DNA of 64,000 nt from Batkoa obscura (Eukaryota > Entomophthoromycota > Entomophthoromycetes > Entomophthorales > Batkoaceae), in assembly GCA_030770535.1 (NCBI GenBank), contig JASVEC010000014.1, positions 1,054,001 to 1,118,000 on the forward strand, in the 5' to 3' direction. Below the pieces are notes generated by a model. It saw only the letters and a list, made by a program, of their open reading frames with translations, did no database searches and was not told the DNA's origin. Below, piece by piece: positions 45,337 through 58,334 of this stretch. Numbering within the stretch: the first letter of the stretch is position 1; every line of letters begins with the position of its first letter. The position numbers and the translations under genes are program-made.

Positions 45337-47479
45337 ATGTTGCGGTTATCAAACCTATTCAAACAAAGACTCTTCATCTCAACGCACAGAATGTATTCAT
45401 CAAAACTAAACTTACCATTAATACCTATATTCACTAAGCCACTCAGAAACTTAAACAATGACCTAACCAAATCAAGCATCATCGAGGATAATAAAGCCTA
45501 TACTTATAGTCAGGTATTCCAAGGGGTTCATAGGATCAAAAACATGTTACTGAAGGATCAAAAAAAGAAGTAAGTACTTATTAGTCAATCCTTATAGTCG
45601 CATTTTTTATCTTTAAGGTTTTTACAAGCAGAAAGGGTAGCATACTTGATGCCAAACAGTTTAGAATACGCCTGTACGCAATGGGGAATATGGGCCTGTG
45701 GAGCAACAGCGGTACCGTTGGGTAAATTTGGCTATTCAAAACAATAATAGTACCTAATAGTACTAACCTTCTAGGCTTGTCACATCCTATTAAAGAATTA
45801 GAATATGTACTAGAAAATAGTCAATCAAAAGTGTTATTGTATCATCCACAGTATGAGGATAAGGTTAAACAACTAAAACAAAATATAAACATCGAATGTA
45901 TTCCACTAACTAAAGAAATCCTTTTAGCTGAGAATTCAAATCTTGATTTTGAGTTTTTTGAGTTTGATCTTGAAAAGGAAGCATTGTTTATCTATACATC
46001 TGGTACCACTGGTAAGTGAAATAATTTGTATGAGAACGAGTCGATTAAATATTATATAGGTAAACCCAAAGGGGTGGTATTGACATATAAAAATATATTG
46101 GCCATGATGGATGCTTTAACTACAGCTTGGGACTATCAAAAAAGTGACCATATCCTACATTGTTTGCCATTGCATCACGTTCATGTAAGGCAATACTAGC
46201 TAAATGATTTATCACTTAATATTAATAATTTAATTAAGGGAGTAATAAATGTAAGTTTTACTATTTAATCAATCAATCAATCAAATTTAAAAATAAAGGC
46301 TTTAAACTGTATACTATACAATGGAGGTACCGTACAGTTTATAAAATATAATCCAGATCAATTATGGAAACAATTTTTAACCAATAAGCAAATCAATATG
46401 TTTATGGCTGTTCCAACAATCTATGGTACTCGTTTACTTTAACCTTAAGACTAGTTTTTAAATTTTATTTAGCTACATTGATTCAATGTTATAGTAAGTT
46501 AACTGACGAAGAGAAAAAACAGGTAACTGAAAATTTCAAATCTTATCGTTTAATGGCCTCTGGCTCTTCCGCTTTACCAAGTACTGTATTCGACCAATGG
46601 CATCAGATTTCTGGCCATAAGCTATTAGAAAGATATGGTATGAGTGAGATTGGGATGGCTTTAACAAATCCTTATTCTCCAATTGAAGAAAGAACTAAGG
46701 TAGGTGTCGTTAAAAATATATAATAATAACTAATTTCAAATTAGGGTCACGTCGGACTTCCCTTTCCTACAGTAGAAATAAGATTGGTAGATGAAGATAA
46801 TAATGTCATTTATAATAACAATCAATCTGGGGAAATTCAAATCCGTGGACCTTCAGTATTTAAAGAGTAATAGTTTATTTGCATCATAATTGTATATTGT
46901 AATTTTAATTCAATCAGGTATTGGAAAAATGAAATAGCAACAAAAGAAGCGTTCACTAAAGATGGATGGTAACATTATACCAAGTTTAAACAAAATTGTT
47001 GACTTTGTTCAGGTTTAAAACAGGAGACATTGCGGAATTAACTTTGGATCATGGATACCGAATTTTAGGGCGAAACAGTGTCGATATTATTAAAGTAAGA
47101 ATAGTTCAATTTATAATTCGAAAGTACTAATCATAATTAAAGTATAAAGGATTTAAACTATCAGCATTAGAAATTGAAAAGGAAATTTTAGACTTTGAGG
47201 CTATTTCAGAGTGTACTGTATTGGGTCTTCCCCATCAAGAGTTTGGGGAAAGTATATTGGCTTTATTAGTTTTGAAGGTAAATAAGTCATTGATGTAAGT
47301 TGTAGATTAACATTTACTTATAGAGTGGTTACTCTTTTGATAAAGAGAAGCTATTGACTTTTTTATCTGATAAATTAGCTGACTATAAGCTACCTAATAG
47401 ATTTGAGGTATTAGATCAAATCCCTAAAAATGCTATGGGTAAAGTTAACAAGAAAGCTTTAAAAGCTGATTACATCTGA
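45337..47479 (+). CDS. ACSF3-type acyl-CoA (malonyl-CoA) synthetase
   Basis: Twelve exons join in frame to 536 aa. An arginine/serine-rich, acid-free N-terminus ([20 protein letters not shown]) suggests mitochondrial import. Adenylate-forming motifs: [11 protein letters not shown] (about 186-196), [77 protein letters not shown] and [11 protein letters not shown] with the catalytic Lys. The order and wording follow human ACSF3, which activates malonate for mitochondrial fatty acid synthesis; methylmalonate is an alternative substrate. Exon 5 (46239-46250) is only 12 nt and encodes GVIN, restoring the HHVHGV motif. It ends 110 bp from the convergent RPN5 stop. Confidence 0.85.
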
Positions 47480-47588
47480 TAAGAGCATTGTTCATCTCAT
47501 ATAAGTAAATTTTTATGACTTAATAAAATAACATAAAACAAAATGATTTAACTCCCCTTTATTAATAAAAAAACTATTTCATTCTACC

Positions 47589-49353
47589 TTACATGGTTTG
47601 TGAGATTTTGTGAACCATTTCTTCTTTAGAAATTAAATGAGTAGTTTGCTCGATCAAGTTTAATAAACTATTCACATCACTGGTCCAATCCCCTAATACT
47701 TCTACAGTATTACGTGGTTTAACAAAGGATACAATTCCTGCTGGGCGATCTATACGTGCATAAATCGTCTTTTTAACTACTAAATTAGAAAGGAATTCCT
47801 CGGTTTCCTAAAAAAAATTAAGTCACTACTATCTAATAAAATATTATTATTTACCTCAATGGTTTGATCTAAAAGCTGAGTAAGGCGTTCCAAAGTAACA
47901 CGAGTGTAATATTTAGATATAATACGGATGTTCTATAAAAATGTTTAAAAGTGGATTAAAAAAATAGTACGTATTTATTACATGTTCAATGACTCGAGCA
48001 TGGAAATCTTCCCAGCGCTTTAATCCATCCATAGTACCTGTTTTGAAAACTTCAAGTTTAACTAGGGTTGGTCCATAAGTTTCTTCAATGACTGGCCAAC
48101 GCATCAATTCATCAGCAGTAAAGATCTTGGCTAACTCACTAAAATATGATAAATAAAATTTAATAAATTTAAGTAAAACTTACGTAGCTAAAGATGCAAT
48201 TTCTTCGCATTGTTTATCAGTTAAAATACGGTGAAGGAGGTCTGATTGTTCATGATCATATGGTGAAAGAATACAGAATAATAAACTTCTACTGAGCGCA
48301 TCAGCCTTAGCTTCTTCATCTGAGTCTAAACTCTTAGTGTTATAAATTTCTCTATAATATTTGCAAATATTAAGATATTCGCCTTCATGCAAAGAGTATT
48401 CAATCATAAGTTTATAGAAGCGTAATTTTAAATCCTACGAATGAAAGTTAGCTATGAATTTTGAAAATAATTATATATTTACATCATTTTCTGAATTTTT
48501 AAAAAAAGAAGTATTAATCTTTTTACTTATTATCACAGTACGAATATAATCTTCAGTTAATAAACATAATCGCATCTGTTCTAATATAAAATCTGTTTTG
48601 TCTCTCTTTTCCATAGATCCAAAAGTTTCTACCTATTCAAATAATTAAAAGATATTTAAAAAAAGATCATTAAATCCTACTTGTAATTCTTGTAAAATAT
48701 TGGAAGCTTCTACAAGATTGCCTTCCTCTTCTTTGATTTTAGCTAACATTCTAGTAAGATTGGCGCGCTCAACCTCTACAAAAATCTTTTAAAGTTTAGT
48801 AAATCTCAAAATTTCTCACAAATAATTCAATACTTTGCCTTCAGTCACAGTTCTCAAAGTAGCTATTAAAGCTAATTTGGTTTCCATATCTGGAGTGTTA
48901 TCGAGATAAGTCATAGCACATTGAACCAATTTTGTGTTTGCCTAGTGCAAAGTTTAGCTTTTAAAACAAAACAGAAGGTTTTAATTACTTGTTTGAGTTG
49001 TCCATGCTTTTTAGATAAAGTAGTAATAGACTCATTAAGTCCTTTCCAGTCTCCAGCATGATGGTGCACTTTAACAATCTGCTCCAAAATTCGACCTGTA
49101 GAAATAGAGTCACCAGCCTAAACAATGAATTAACAATCAAAGAAAAGGATTCAAAATAAATTACATTTCTTGTCTTTTTTTCAAAACTAGTTAAACTTTC
49201 TAGTGTAGCTTCAATTTTGTTTTCCTAAAAGGTTAGTATTTATCTTATGATTAGTTGTATTGTTACTTTTAACAAATTTTCAACGCGCACCAATAGCTCA
49301 TCCACCTCCTTAGTGTAATCTTTTTCCATTTTTTCTATGTTTCCATACGCCAT
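47589..49353 (-). CDS. RPN5: 26S proteasome lid subunit Rpn5 (PSMD12)
   Basis: About ten exons on the minus strand, roughly 445 aa in total. Start at 49353 ([20 protein letters not shown]). Recognised blocks: [67 protein letters not shown] and the PCI-domain end: [35 protein letters not shown] and the C-terminal [14 protein letters not shown], close to human PSMD12. Rpn5 is a PCI-domain scaffold of the 19S lid next to Rpn11. Introns are 45-60 bp; some exon borders (for instance around 48150) were not fixed to the base. Confidence 0.85.
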
Positions 49354-49885
49354 TTTGTTTAAATTTCAATCAAAGTTAAAAATAAATCCAATTGAAGTTT
49401 ATTTAGTATGACGAATACAACTCAGCTTTAGCCGAAATTTGCATTGTAATTTTGCAAAATGATTTGTATTAAAAATTAATAAGAAAATATTTGAAGTTTT
49501 TAATTTTAGTCAAGCAAATAGTACTAGATGTTTTATAAGGACCACCTTAGTTTATGATAGTTTTACAAATATCTTTAGATCGCGCCTTATGATATTTGTT
49601 AAAAATGTCAGGAAATAAAAAGCCATTCAACTAACCTGTTATTGATAGTCGCTAAAGAAGTATAAAACGATTTTCAGTGTTAATATCAAATGGTCATGTT
49701 ACATTGATGTAAAAAGCTTGTTGAAAGAGTAGAGTTTAAAATGACAAACATCTTAATATAAGTTGAGAAATTACCAAGCGAGAATATGATAGAAATCCTT
49801 ATATGAAATAGGGCGAAATCGTATAAAAAATTCAATTTTACCTGTTATTAGATATTATTATCTGTTTTAATATTGCTTTTTATTA

Positions 49886-49918
49886 GTAGCTTTTATTTTT
49901 ATTTTTATTTTTATTTTG
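49886..49918. repeat. TTTTTA simple repeat
   Basis: Four to five near-perfect TTTTTA-type units upstream of RPN5. Confidence 0.65.
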
Positions 49919-49977
49919 GATTCCTCAATTATTGAGTTAATGTAGTTTATATAGGATTATCATTATTGGTTTAATAG

Positions 49978-50012
49978 AAATAGAAATAGAAAAAGAAAAA
50001 GAAAAAGAAAAG
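49978..50012. repeat. AGAAA simple repeat
   Basis: AGAAAT units passing into AGAAAA units, about six in all; a purine tract. Confidence 0.65.
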
Positions 50013-50405
50013 CTTTAATCATAGATAAGCTGATAGTACATTTATCATAATATTCAATCATTAATATATATACGAATTAAACGTTTAGACATTAAAGAAT
50101 ACATTGTTCCTATTTCAATCTAAACATTTAACATTTTTCTAGAATATTAGTCAGAGTTATTATGACCTTTTAACACTTACAATGTTTCTTTTTAAAATAT
50201 AATAAAATAGTGCTATAGGTCTAATCTATTTTAGTTTAAAATTATAATATTTAGGCAAGTTATTTGATTAAAACGGATGGTTATAAAATACATCAGAATA
50301 AGATTTTTATTCTTTATAGCATAACAAAACTGATACCAAGCATAAAGTTTTCATGGCATGTGCTTGTTTCAGAATAGATATTAGAGAATGATTACTAGTA
50401 GCTTC

Positions 50406-53143
50406 CTAAGATGGTGAATTTACAACAGAAGACTTGGATTTCTTCCCCTAAAAATCAATTTTAAATAAAAAAATAAAAAAAATAATTATCTATAAAGTTT
50501 ACCTTTTGAAATAAATTAGCTGGAGTTCTAAACTCGCCTTGAGAGGCCATGGTCAAATCGTTAGGCATAGCAACAACGATAGTTCTATCCTGATTGAATC
50601 GGAAGTTATCGCCAACTATACTTTCTTCATATTGTTTTAAGGAATATGCAAAGGTTTTACCGATCTTAACTTGACGAAAGTTCCATAAAACCACATAGTT
50701 ACCGGTACTGGTAACTATATACTTCTCAAGAATATCTTGACCAGCATTAAATTTGGCTGGTGTAAAATTAATATCTTGAGAAATTTGAGCAACATGTTCT
50801 GGCTTTAATTGAAGTCTTTTTAGAGCAGGTTTCTCGTCTTTAGGGAAGGATTTTTGGAATCCGGTTCTCTTTTGAACATCCGAATAGATTCTACAATCAA
50901 CTAATAGAAGATAGGTTTTACAAGTTGCAATTATATATTGTCCATCGTTAGTGATATCCAACCCATAAATCTTATCCCCATTTGGTGGTAATGCGGTCTT
51001 TGCATTCTTGCCTATTTGATTATAAAGCAGGATTTCACCATTTTCCGAAGCAACTGCAATTTCACCAGTTGGAGTTGTAGCTGCACATATAAATTGAACT
51101 TTAGTAGCATACCTCTTTAATTCGGTTGGTACAATACTACTTTTACCGCCGATACGTGGATCTATACGATACATAGAATTTGGATTTAACCCATATAAAG
51201 TCTGTTCTGATGTCATTTGAGCATACTTTGAAGTTGAAAAAATATCATCACATTTGATTTTATCATGGACTTGGATTTTCTGTTTAATGGTCCCACTTTC
51301 AAGATCCAAATCATATAATGTAGATTTATCGTTAGGTAACATTAAAAGTAAAGAAGAATCTTGGTTATGGAGCATCATCTACAAACCTTAAGAAATTAAA
51401 AAAATATTATTATGAATTACAATACCTTAGATGGACTAGTCAGTTTTCCTTTAGAGTCTTTAATATCAGTAATAGTAGCACAATACTCAAGTTCGTTTCC
51501 GTTTCCATGTTTAAACACACCTATGTTAGATCCACGAGAGATAAACGATCTATCATGTTTGTATCCAATAGATAAATTTTTGTTATGATTATTTGAGTCT
51601 GATAAATTCTCTTTAATAGAATTTTTAATTTTTTGGCTTGGAATCCTTTCAGGTTCTTCTTGTTTAGCTTCTTCTTCTTCTTCCGAAAGTACGATTTCTT
51701 ATTAAAATATAAATATTAAATAAATAAATATGTAAATAAAATTACCATCGCTATCATAATCCAGATTGTAAGATCTATCAATGTAGACTCTTTCGTCTTC
51801 CTATAACTTATTTAAATAATGTATTTTATTATGCATTATATAGGACTTACTTTGACTTTAGCATAAGGCCTTTGGTTAGCAACTTCATAAAAGCATTTTG
51901 CAAAAACGGTCTTAAACTCTACATCGCTTTTTACGTCATTAAATTTTAACATCCAAGAATTAAATCTTCCGTCTAATAAGGTAAGATAACTTATCAATAA
52001 TAATTTATCCTACTAATTACCTCTTTTTTCTATAAACATAAATGATTTTAAAGTCTAATATATATACGGTTAGAAAATATCTAAAAACAAGTTAAAAATA
52101 TTACATTGGTAAACCTTGGATTTAAGTCAAGTCCTAATTTTAAGCATAAAATAGGTCCTGAGTTGCCTTTATCTACATCTTCTGCAGTTAACCAATCTAA
52201 AATAATTTGTCAGATTATTCGTATAGAAAAAACTACCAACTTACAAACATAATGTGGCCCAGATTCTTTCATTAACCTTACATCGACATTTGATTTAAAT
52301 ACATGAATGGATTTATCAGTATCATATAAATTTAACCCAGCTTTAATTTTAAGCGTTTCAACACAATTTGGTGGTAATGGGGAGAGTTTTGCTTTAATTG
52401 ATTGTGTTGGTGGTTCACTCTTTATTTCAACTTGAGCTCTAAAAAATAGTCAATATTTGTTACTTCATTTTTGAATATGCTTACAGTTGTTTTGTGAGCA
52501 TTTCAATGTCATCTATGGTAGCTTGATCACGAGAAGCATTGCATTTTCTTTCAAAAACACATCCAACAATAGCATCCAAGAAAGTTTTCGCATAGTTGTC
52601 AGTAGCATCTTCTTTCAGTACTCTAAACTCATAATTACGAGCATTTCCTTTAGACTTATAGAACGTTAATATTTAAAATTATAGATAAAAAAATAATTAC
52701 ATCTTGACCAATCCAGGAAAATACCTGATAAACATCGTTATCTTCTTTGATTTTTTGATGTTTGAATTTCATATTCTCGTCAATTAAAAATGTCATTTCA
52801 GTGTCAATTACATCTATATAATTAGTTATAAAGTAGATCAAATGCTTTCTATTTACCTGAGTTTTCTAATTCTCTTTCCTCTTCACCCTCATCAAAGACT
52901 CTGGAAACAATGAGTTGGTGTTGATACAAATAATCAGTCTTCTGGATTGACATCTCACATCGGTTATAGCTAAAAAAAAGATATTAGATAAAAATTAATT
53001 ATCAAAATGCAGTACATTGTAATAAACTTATTGAGATTTCTTAAATTATATAAACGCAAAGAACCATTGTCCAATTTTAGATCAGATCTTACTGAAGGGT
53101 CATCCCCAAAGATATAGTTTCCAACAGCTTTAAATATTGACAT
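50406..53143 (-). CDS. VID27: Vid27-like WD-repeat protein
   Basis: Multi-exon minus-strand gene. Start at 53143 (MSIFKAVGNYIFGDDPSVRS; further upstream Met in the same frame lack homology); stop TAG at 50406 after a short last exon encoding GKKSKSSVVNSPS. The N-terminal half carries YQHQLIVSRVFDEGEEE and MTFLIDENMKFKHQ (PH-like Vid27 region). The C-terminal WD40-like domain in one large exon (about 51378-50504) includes MLHNQDSSLLLMLPNDKSTL, LNPNSMYRIDPRI, EKYIVTSTGNYVVLWNFRQV and DNFRFNQDRTIVVAMPND, diagnostic of Vid27. Vid27 was named for vacuole import and degradation of fructose-1,6-bisphosphatase; its molecular activity is not settled. An acidic stretch (SEEEEEAKQEE-like) lies near 51660-51690. 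At least eight introns; the first has a GTTTAT donor. Not every exon was resolved to the base. Confidence 0.85.
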
Positions 53144-53391
53144 CTTAAGTTCAAAAAATAAAGGATAAATTTGTTTTAATTCAAATACTATCAAGATGAC
53201 GTCAAGGCTGCGAATTTGATGTTTTATCAAAAAGGCAAGTGATTGATAGTTTTTATAGGGCTTGGGTTATAAAGATTAAATTAGAATGATGTGGAAATTA
53301 ATTAAGCTTATTATTTAGGTTTGGATTTATAACTCATTTTAAAAACAAAATTTTCCTTTTACTTCTAGTTTCTAAGCTTGAAAAAATAAAA

Positions 53392-53491
53392 TGAAGATGT
53401 ATTTTTTTATTTAGGATTTCACTAACAACCTTTCTACTCAAATAACGCTTAAAAGATGGAAAAAGTGATGAAATCAAAGAAAACATCCTCA
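53392..53491 (-). mobile_element. miniature TIR element, copy 16
   Basis: Directly left of the transposon relic at 53512. The ends are worn to TGAAGATGT and ACATCCTCA. Confidence 0.7.
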
Positions 53492-53971
53492 GGTTTTTTT
53501 CAAAAATCAGTTTGAGATGTCTGAATTGGTTTCAGAATTGTTTAAAAATTAATTCAAGTTCTAAATTTACAAGTCTCTTAATGTGTGATTAATAATTGGA
53601 TTTAAGAAGCTTAAAATTAAATAAAATTTAACTTGAAAGACTTGTTTTAATTTATTTTTAATTTATTTTTTTAATCCTATGTTTTATACTATTTTTATTA
53701 AATATTTAATAGATATATAATATATAGTTATTTGACTCTATTTTTTATCGAAATGATAATAAAATCCAAGCTTTTACAATTAAACTTCAAAATAGAATTT
53801 TTAAGTTTTAATATAATAGAGAGAAACACATTATATAAGCACTATAATTCGCTTACATCAATTTTAATATCTATTTATAATGGCCCGAAGTTTGTAGAGT
53901 TTTATAATAAATAATACATATTGTTGAAACTTAATAACAACAATAATAAACACTTATTAAAAATATATTGT

Positions 53972-54061
53972 AACATTTTTTTTGGTTCACCATTTTCATC
54001 TTTTAAATACTATTTGAGCGAAAAAATTGCTAAAACTCTTAAATACAAGAATACATCCCTA
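53972..54061 (+). mobile_element. miniature TIR element, copy 17 (left end lost)
   Basis: Nested in the transposon relic, at the junction where most transposase sequence is missing. Confidence 0.7.
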
Positions 54062-54113
54062 TATATAGGAGATTGTTTAATTAATTTATACCTAAAGAAC
54101 CTTTATTCAAAAG

Positions 54114-54573
54114 TATGAAATCTGGCGCTCAGTAGTTAGAGTCAAAAGCAGTTTTTACTTGATTGGCTTAGCCGCAAGTCGAAAGGTCTTGGTTTATATA
54201 ACTAAGATAGACCTGAATTATGAAGAATAGCACATAATATGCTATAGACTATGTAAGACAAGTAAAATAGACAATACTACTATAAAATATACTTAAAATA
54301 CTGTTAAGAGAATTTAGTGGCTTTATTAAATGTACGAAATATCAGAGAATAATTCAGTTAAAAAGCCTCGAGCTAATATGTTCTAAAATCCCTTTTATAC
54401 TCCGACAAGTACAAATATTAAAACGAGAAGATAGTATTCTTTGAAATGAAACTGGAAATTCTCATAGCAAATCAAACTAAGGGGGTTTGAATTGATTGTT
54501 CCCGAACTCGAGAACACAACAATTTAAGTGATTATGCTATAATCAACCATGGAGCTGACAAAGCGATATTTCA
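54114..54573 (+). mobile_element. ~460-bp SINE-like repeat, copy 3
   Basis: Same unit as the inverted pair at 21.3-22.4 kb but clearly more diverged. It shows the most tRNA-like head: TGAAATC followed by TGGCGCTCAGTAGTTAGAGT, where the A box begins at position 8 as in a tRNA. Flanked by TA at both sides (GTA before, TATA after). Inserted within a dead transposon. Confidence 0.6.
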
Positions 54574-54889
54574 TATAGTATTGTAATACTTTATTCGTTT
54601 GATAGCAAACCTGCAATGTTGACTACAAAGCAGTCAATAATAGATATTTCTTAATGAAATTTTATAGGAATATGTATTTATTTACATACTACAACTTTGA
54701 TCAATATTAATATATAGATTATATTAGTAAAAACTTTGCTAATCTGGGATTTTTCATTAAATTTAATAGAATTTTACTACTCATAATATAAACTATAATA
54801 AAATAATCAAAAATTGTATAAGTACTTTTATTTTTTAAAACATGGAATATTTAAAAACTCAATAAAAAACGAAATCAATTAGGACATCT

Positions 54890-56831
54890 TTATTTGCTTT
54901 TGAATAATCCTTTCAAAAATCTAAAGATTACTATAAATTCATGTAGATTTCTGAACAAAAAATAAATTCTTTTACAAATAAAGCTAAAAATCCATTGTAT
55001 CAAAACTATTAACCTTCTCAATTTTAAAAAAAAACATCAATTAATAAATGCCCAAGTGCTTTATGTATAGAAAAAATAAAGTAATCTATAGATTAGAGTT
55101 TATTATGGTAAGGAAGAACAAAAGAAATGAAATGAAAAGGATTAATAAACCGTACTATAATAAGAAAAATTACGAATTCTTTTGATTTTAATTCTGATTT
55201 AGATAGATTAAGTTAAACTAAGTATCATTCAGCTTTGTATAATCAAATTCAGCTATAGAGTGAATCAAAAGTTGATGTGTTAGCGACTAAGGAGTTTTTA
55301 GGCAATAGTTTAGTATAGAAAAGGTGAACTAATCATAAGCTTTTAGATTATATGAAGGCTTGTAGGAATTGTGGGAAGGATTAAAAACTTCAGATGACCA
55401 GGGAACCTTTTATTTTCTCTTATCAAATATATACAAGAAGTTATGTAAAATGCTAATTCTTTAAAGTAATAAGAATTTGTATAGTATGATGCATTGCTTT
55501 TTTATTTTTTTATAAAAAGTGTTATAACAATATAACTTAAAAACCGATGATGACTAAATCAGATTTTTAGTTGTTTCAAAATAGAGGTTAACGATTTTCA
55601 ATAAAACAACAACAATGATATAAGATGTTTATTGTATTTCTATTTTATTAAAACATTATTTAAAAATATTCACGCTCAACTAATTTTTAACATTTTAAAG
55701 TAGTAATGATTCCAATTAATATTAAAAAACGATTATAAGATATTCAATGTTTATTTTGATAATAGTATTATTACATTTTTATATAAAAATCACAATAAGA
55801 GTTATAAACGATATGATGGAACCACCTAATCATCGTTTAATTTCGACTTAATTGATATAAACTGATATAGCACAAATAAACATCCTAAATACGTTAAAAC
55901 CTAAATATGTCACTATACTTTTTAATTAAAGAATTTTAAAGTGCATGTTAGAACTTATATAAATACATTGTATCAGCATTAAAAGCGATAGTATCTCAAT
56001 GTTGTTCCCAACTAATGGTGAGCGATATTAACTTAATAGAAACAATAGAGGAAGAATTGTAATAAAATCAGCCCCAAAGAAATTACTCAATAATAAGTAC
56101 AATCAAACTAATGTTAGATTAAATATTTTAAATCAATTAAAGCACGTAGGCTCTAAAATAGAAAGTTTACAAATTATAATAACAAAATATCAGTTATTTG
56201 ATTTAGTAAACTTCAACCTGGGGTAATCAAAAAAATAAAAATATTATAAAGTTAGGAATTTTGAATTTGAATTTGAATCATTTAGTAGCTTAATTAGATT
56301 ATACAATTCAAAAATTACACCATTTAATTGTATTATTATTCATCACTCTTGCATAAATAGAATTTAATCACTAGTTTAGTATTAATATCAGTATTGATAT
56401 TAAATTTAATTAAATTTTTATTTCATTAGAATTAAGAGATTATCTTGAGTATAATAGATGATAAGAAATTAATATTAGAGTTAATGTTTAGTATCCGAAA
56501 TTTAAAGAACTAAGTGATATTAATTTAATTAATTACTTTTTAAAATTAGGCTAAAATTTCAAATTCGAAACTAAAATGGCATAATAAACCCAAGTTATAA
56601 AGTAGGTCACCCCATAGATGAAGGGCTGGGAAATAAAATTTAGCATAAAGAGGGGAAAGTGATTTTTAATTTTAAATGACTATTTAGCAATAGTCACAAA
56701 TTATTAGCATTCTCTAAAAATTGAAGTTTGACAGGTATAAAAGTGGAGAAGCAGTAATATTTAACTTTTTATTTTGTTCTTACTATTTTTAATTTTTAAA
56801 GTTTAGAACTGTTAATTTATTTCTTAATATA
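54890..56831. other. intergenic, no gene seen
   Basis: Nearly 2 kb of AT-rich DNA. A short GAATTT repeat lies at about 56258-56277. No coding stretch convincing enough to report. Confidence 0.5.
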
Positions 56832-57407
56832 ATGTTAAAGGATATTTCATTTAGATCTGATAATCTTATCAAAGATGATACTAAAGGTTTAAAGAAATTG
56901 AACCACTCATTAGTACCAAAAGGAATTGATGCTAGTCAATTAGTCTTACGCGACATTGACACCAAATTTGAACAGATATTGGATGAGCTAACTTGTATTA
57001 CTGACGACTTTATCCATGAAGCAATAACTACTAGTTTCAATTGGTCTCAAGTTGCTGAAAATTTGAATTTAAACGAGACTGGTTCTTGGTATATTGTTGT
57101 TTTTCGATCCATTCGAAATAAAGATGCAAATAGTGAAGAGTTATACACCGCTGATGCTCTTGCCCACGAAGAAGCTAAAAATTCGGGTGGTTTATTGAAG
57201 TATTGGTATGCTTCACTAAATCAAAATAATGAATGTTTAGCCATGTGTGTATGGGCAAATCGTGAATGGGCAAAGTTAGCCCATTATAAACCTAGTCACA
57301 TTAAGGCCATGCAACTTGCCTCCAAAATGTATGAATCGTATGTATTGGAGAGATATCGCTTAATTAAGGAGGCTGGTAGTCTCAAATTAGTATTCGAGAA
57401 ACTTTAG
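56832..57407 (+). CDS. UPF0643 family protein
   Basis: Intronless ORF of 191 aa. Conserved blocks WYIVVFRSIR, AHEEAKNSGGLLKYWYASLN, CLAMCVWANREWAKLA and YESYVLERYRL match the fungal UPF0643 family (S. pombe PB2B2.08 type). The family has no established function; the compact alpha/beta core is cytosolic by appearance (no signal or membrane segment). The first in-frame ATG lies after an A/T-rich leader. Confidence 0.75.
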   Translation: MLKDISFRSDNLIKDDTKGLKKLNHSLVPKGIDASQLVLRDIDTKFEQILDELTCITDDFIHEAITTSFNWSQVAENLNLNETGSWYIVVFRSIRNKDANSEELYTADALAHEEAKNSGGLLKYWYASLNQNNECLAMCVWANREWAKLAHYKPSHIKAMQLASKMYESYVLERYRLIKEAGSLKLVFEKL

Positions 57408-58334
57408 GAGCGCCAATGGGTAATTGTATTCGTGTAGTAATAAATTTTAATTTGGTAAAAAAACTTAGTTTATTTTTTAGTTTGACGCCTTTTCTACGAG
57501 TTTGTAGCAGTATCTGAAGTAATATATATTCAATAACATTTAAAAGTTAAACGAATATGAAATTAAATACTAAAGAAGGAAGGATTTATTAGTATAAAAA
57601 TGCCATTTTTATTGTTCTTATTTTGAATTAACATTTGATTAATCAATTTAGAGATGCATTGTTTCCCTTAAAAGTCTAGCTGTAAACCTCTTATCTTTAA
57701 CTGTTTAAAATGAACAAGATATTAATTAAAGACACCAAATTCCTAATGGGGCGAAATAATCTCTAAAAGTAATATAACACTGTGTTAATATACAATTTGG
57801 TCTTTTTTCTGGTAAAAACTATAATTTCAGTAATTCAAAAAAGACAAAAACTACTAGATGATATAAACTTGTAAAGTTGATGGGTTTTACTTCAAAAAAT
57901 AGGCTCCGTTTTATTTATTTCTTATGGCTTCTGTTTGAAACTATCTATGAGAATCCAATTTGATTTAACCTAATTTTTAAGCTAGTCTGAGTAACATAGT
58001 AGTAGGTTAAACCTTCGTAATCATTGGTATTAAAATATAGTAGCAGAATAAACGCTTTTCAGTTGATTTTGTAAGTACATACCACATATAAATTATTTTT
58101 TAATATTTAATACCAGGAACAGTTTAGACCCCATAATTTACTATTTTAAATTAATAGGAGCTCTCATTATTCAGCTCTGTCCCGGTTCACATTGATTTAT
58201 TTTTATAATTAATAGAGGCCATAATGTCATAAACATTAAGTGTAAAATAAAACTAATAGATTCAATCTTATAAGCTTGAGTCAAATGAATTATTTGAAAT
58301 ATGAATGATCTTTTATAACTTTATTTAAATTATA
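57408..58334. other. intergenic, no gene seen
   Basis: AT-rich sequence downstream of the UPF0643 gene; nothing recognised. Confidence 0.5.

Larger units (their letters stand above)
49354..50405. other. intergenic with simple repeats
   Basis: Contains a (TTTTA)n tract at about 49890-49917 and an A/G-rich (AAAAG)n-like tract at about 49978-50012. No gene seen. Confidence 0.55.
53512..54889 (+). mobile_element. internally deleted, nested relic of the 6.7-9.2 kb transposon family
   Basis: Left end GAGATGTCTGAATTGGTTTCA and right end AATTAGGACATC match the full element's TIRs. Inside are the 5' flank, decayed transposase N-terminal codons (around 53750-53920), a miniature element (53972-54061), a short piece of mid-transposase (54065-54113), a 460-bp SINE-like unit (54114-54573) and the 3' flank (54575-54889). 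Most of the coding region is deleted. Confidence 0.7.

Noticed and set aside
53921-54118. short plus-strand frame
   Set aside because: It runs through a miniature element and transposon remains, so it is not a gene.
55000-56800. further gene in the 2-kb gap before the UPF0643 gene
   Set aside because: All frames are dense with stops and I found no splice-joined block with protein-like composition.
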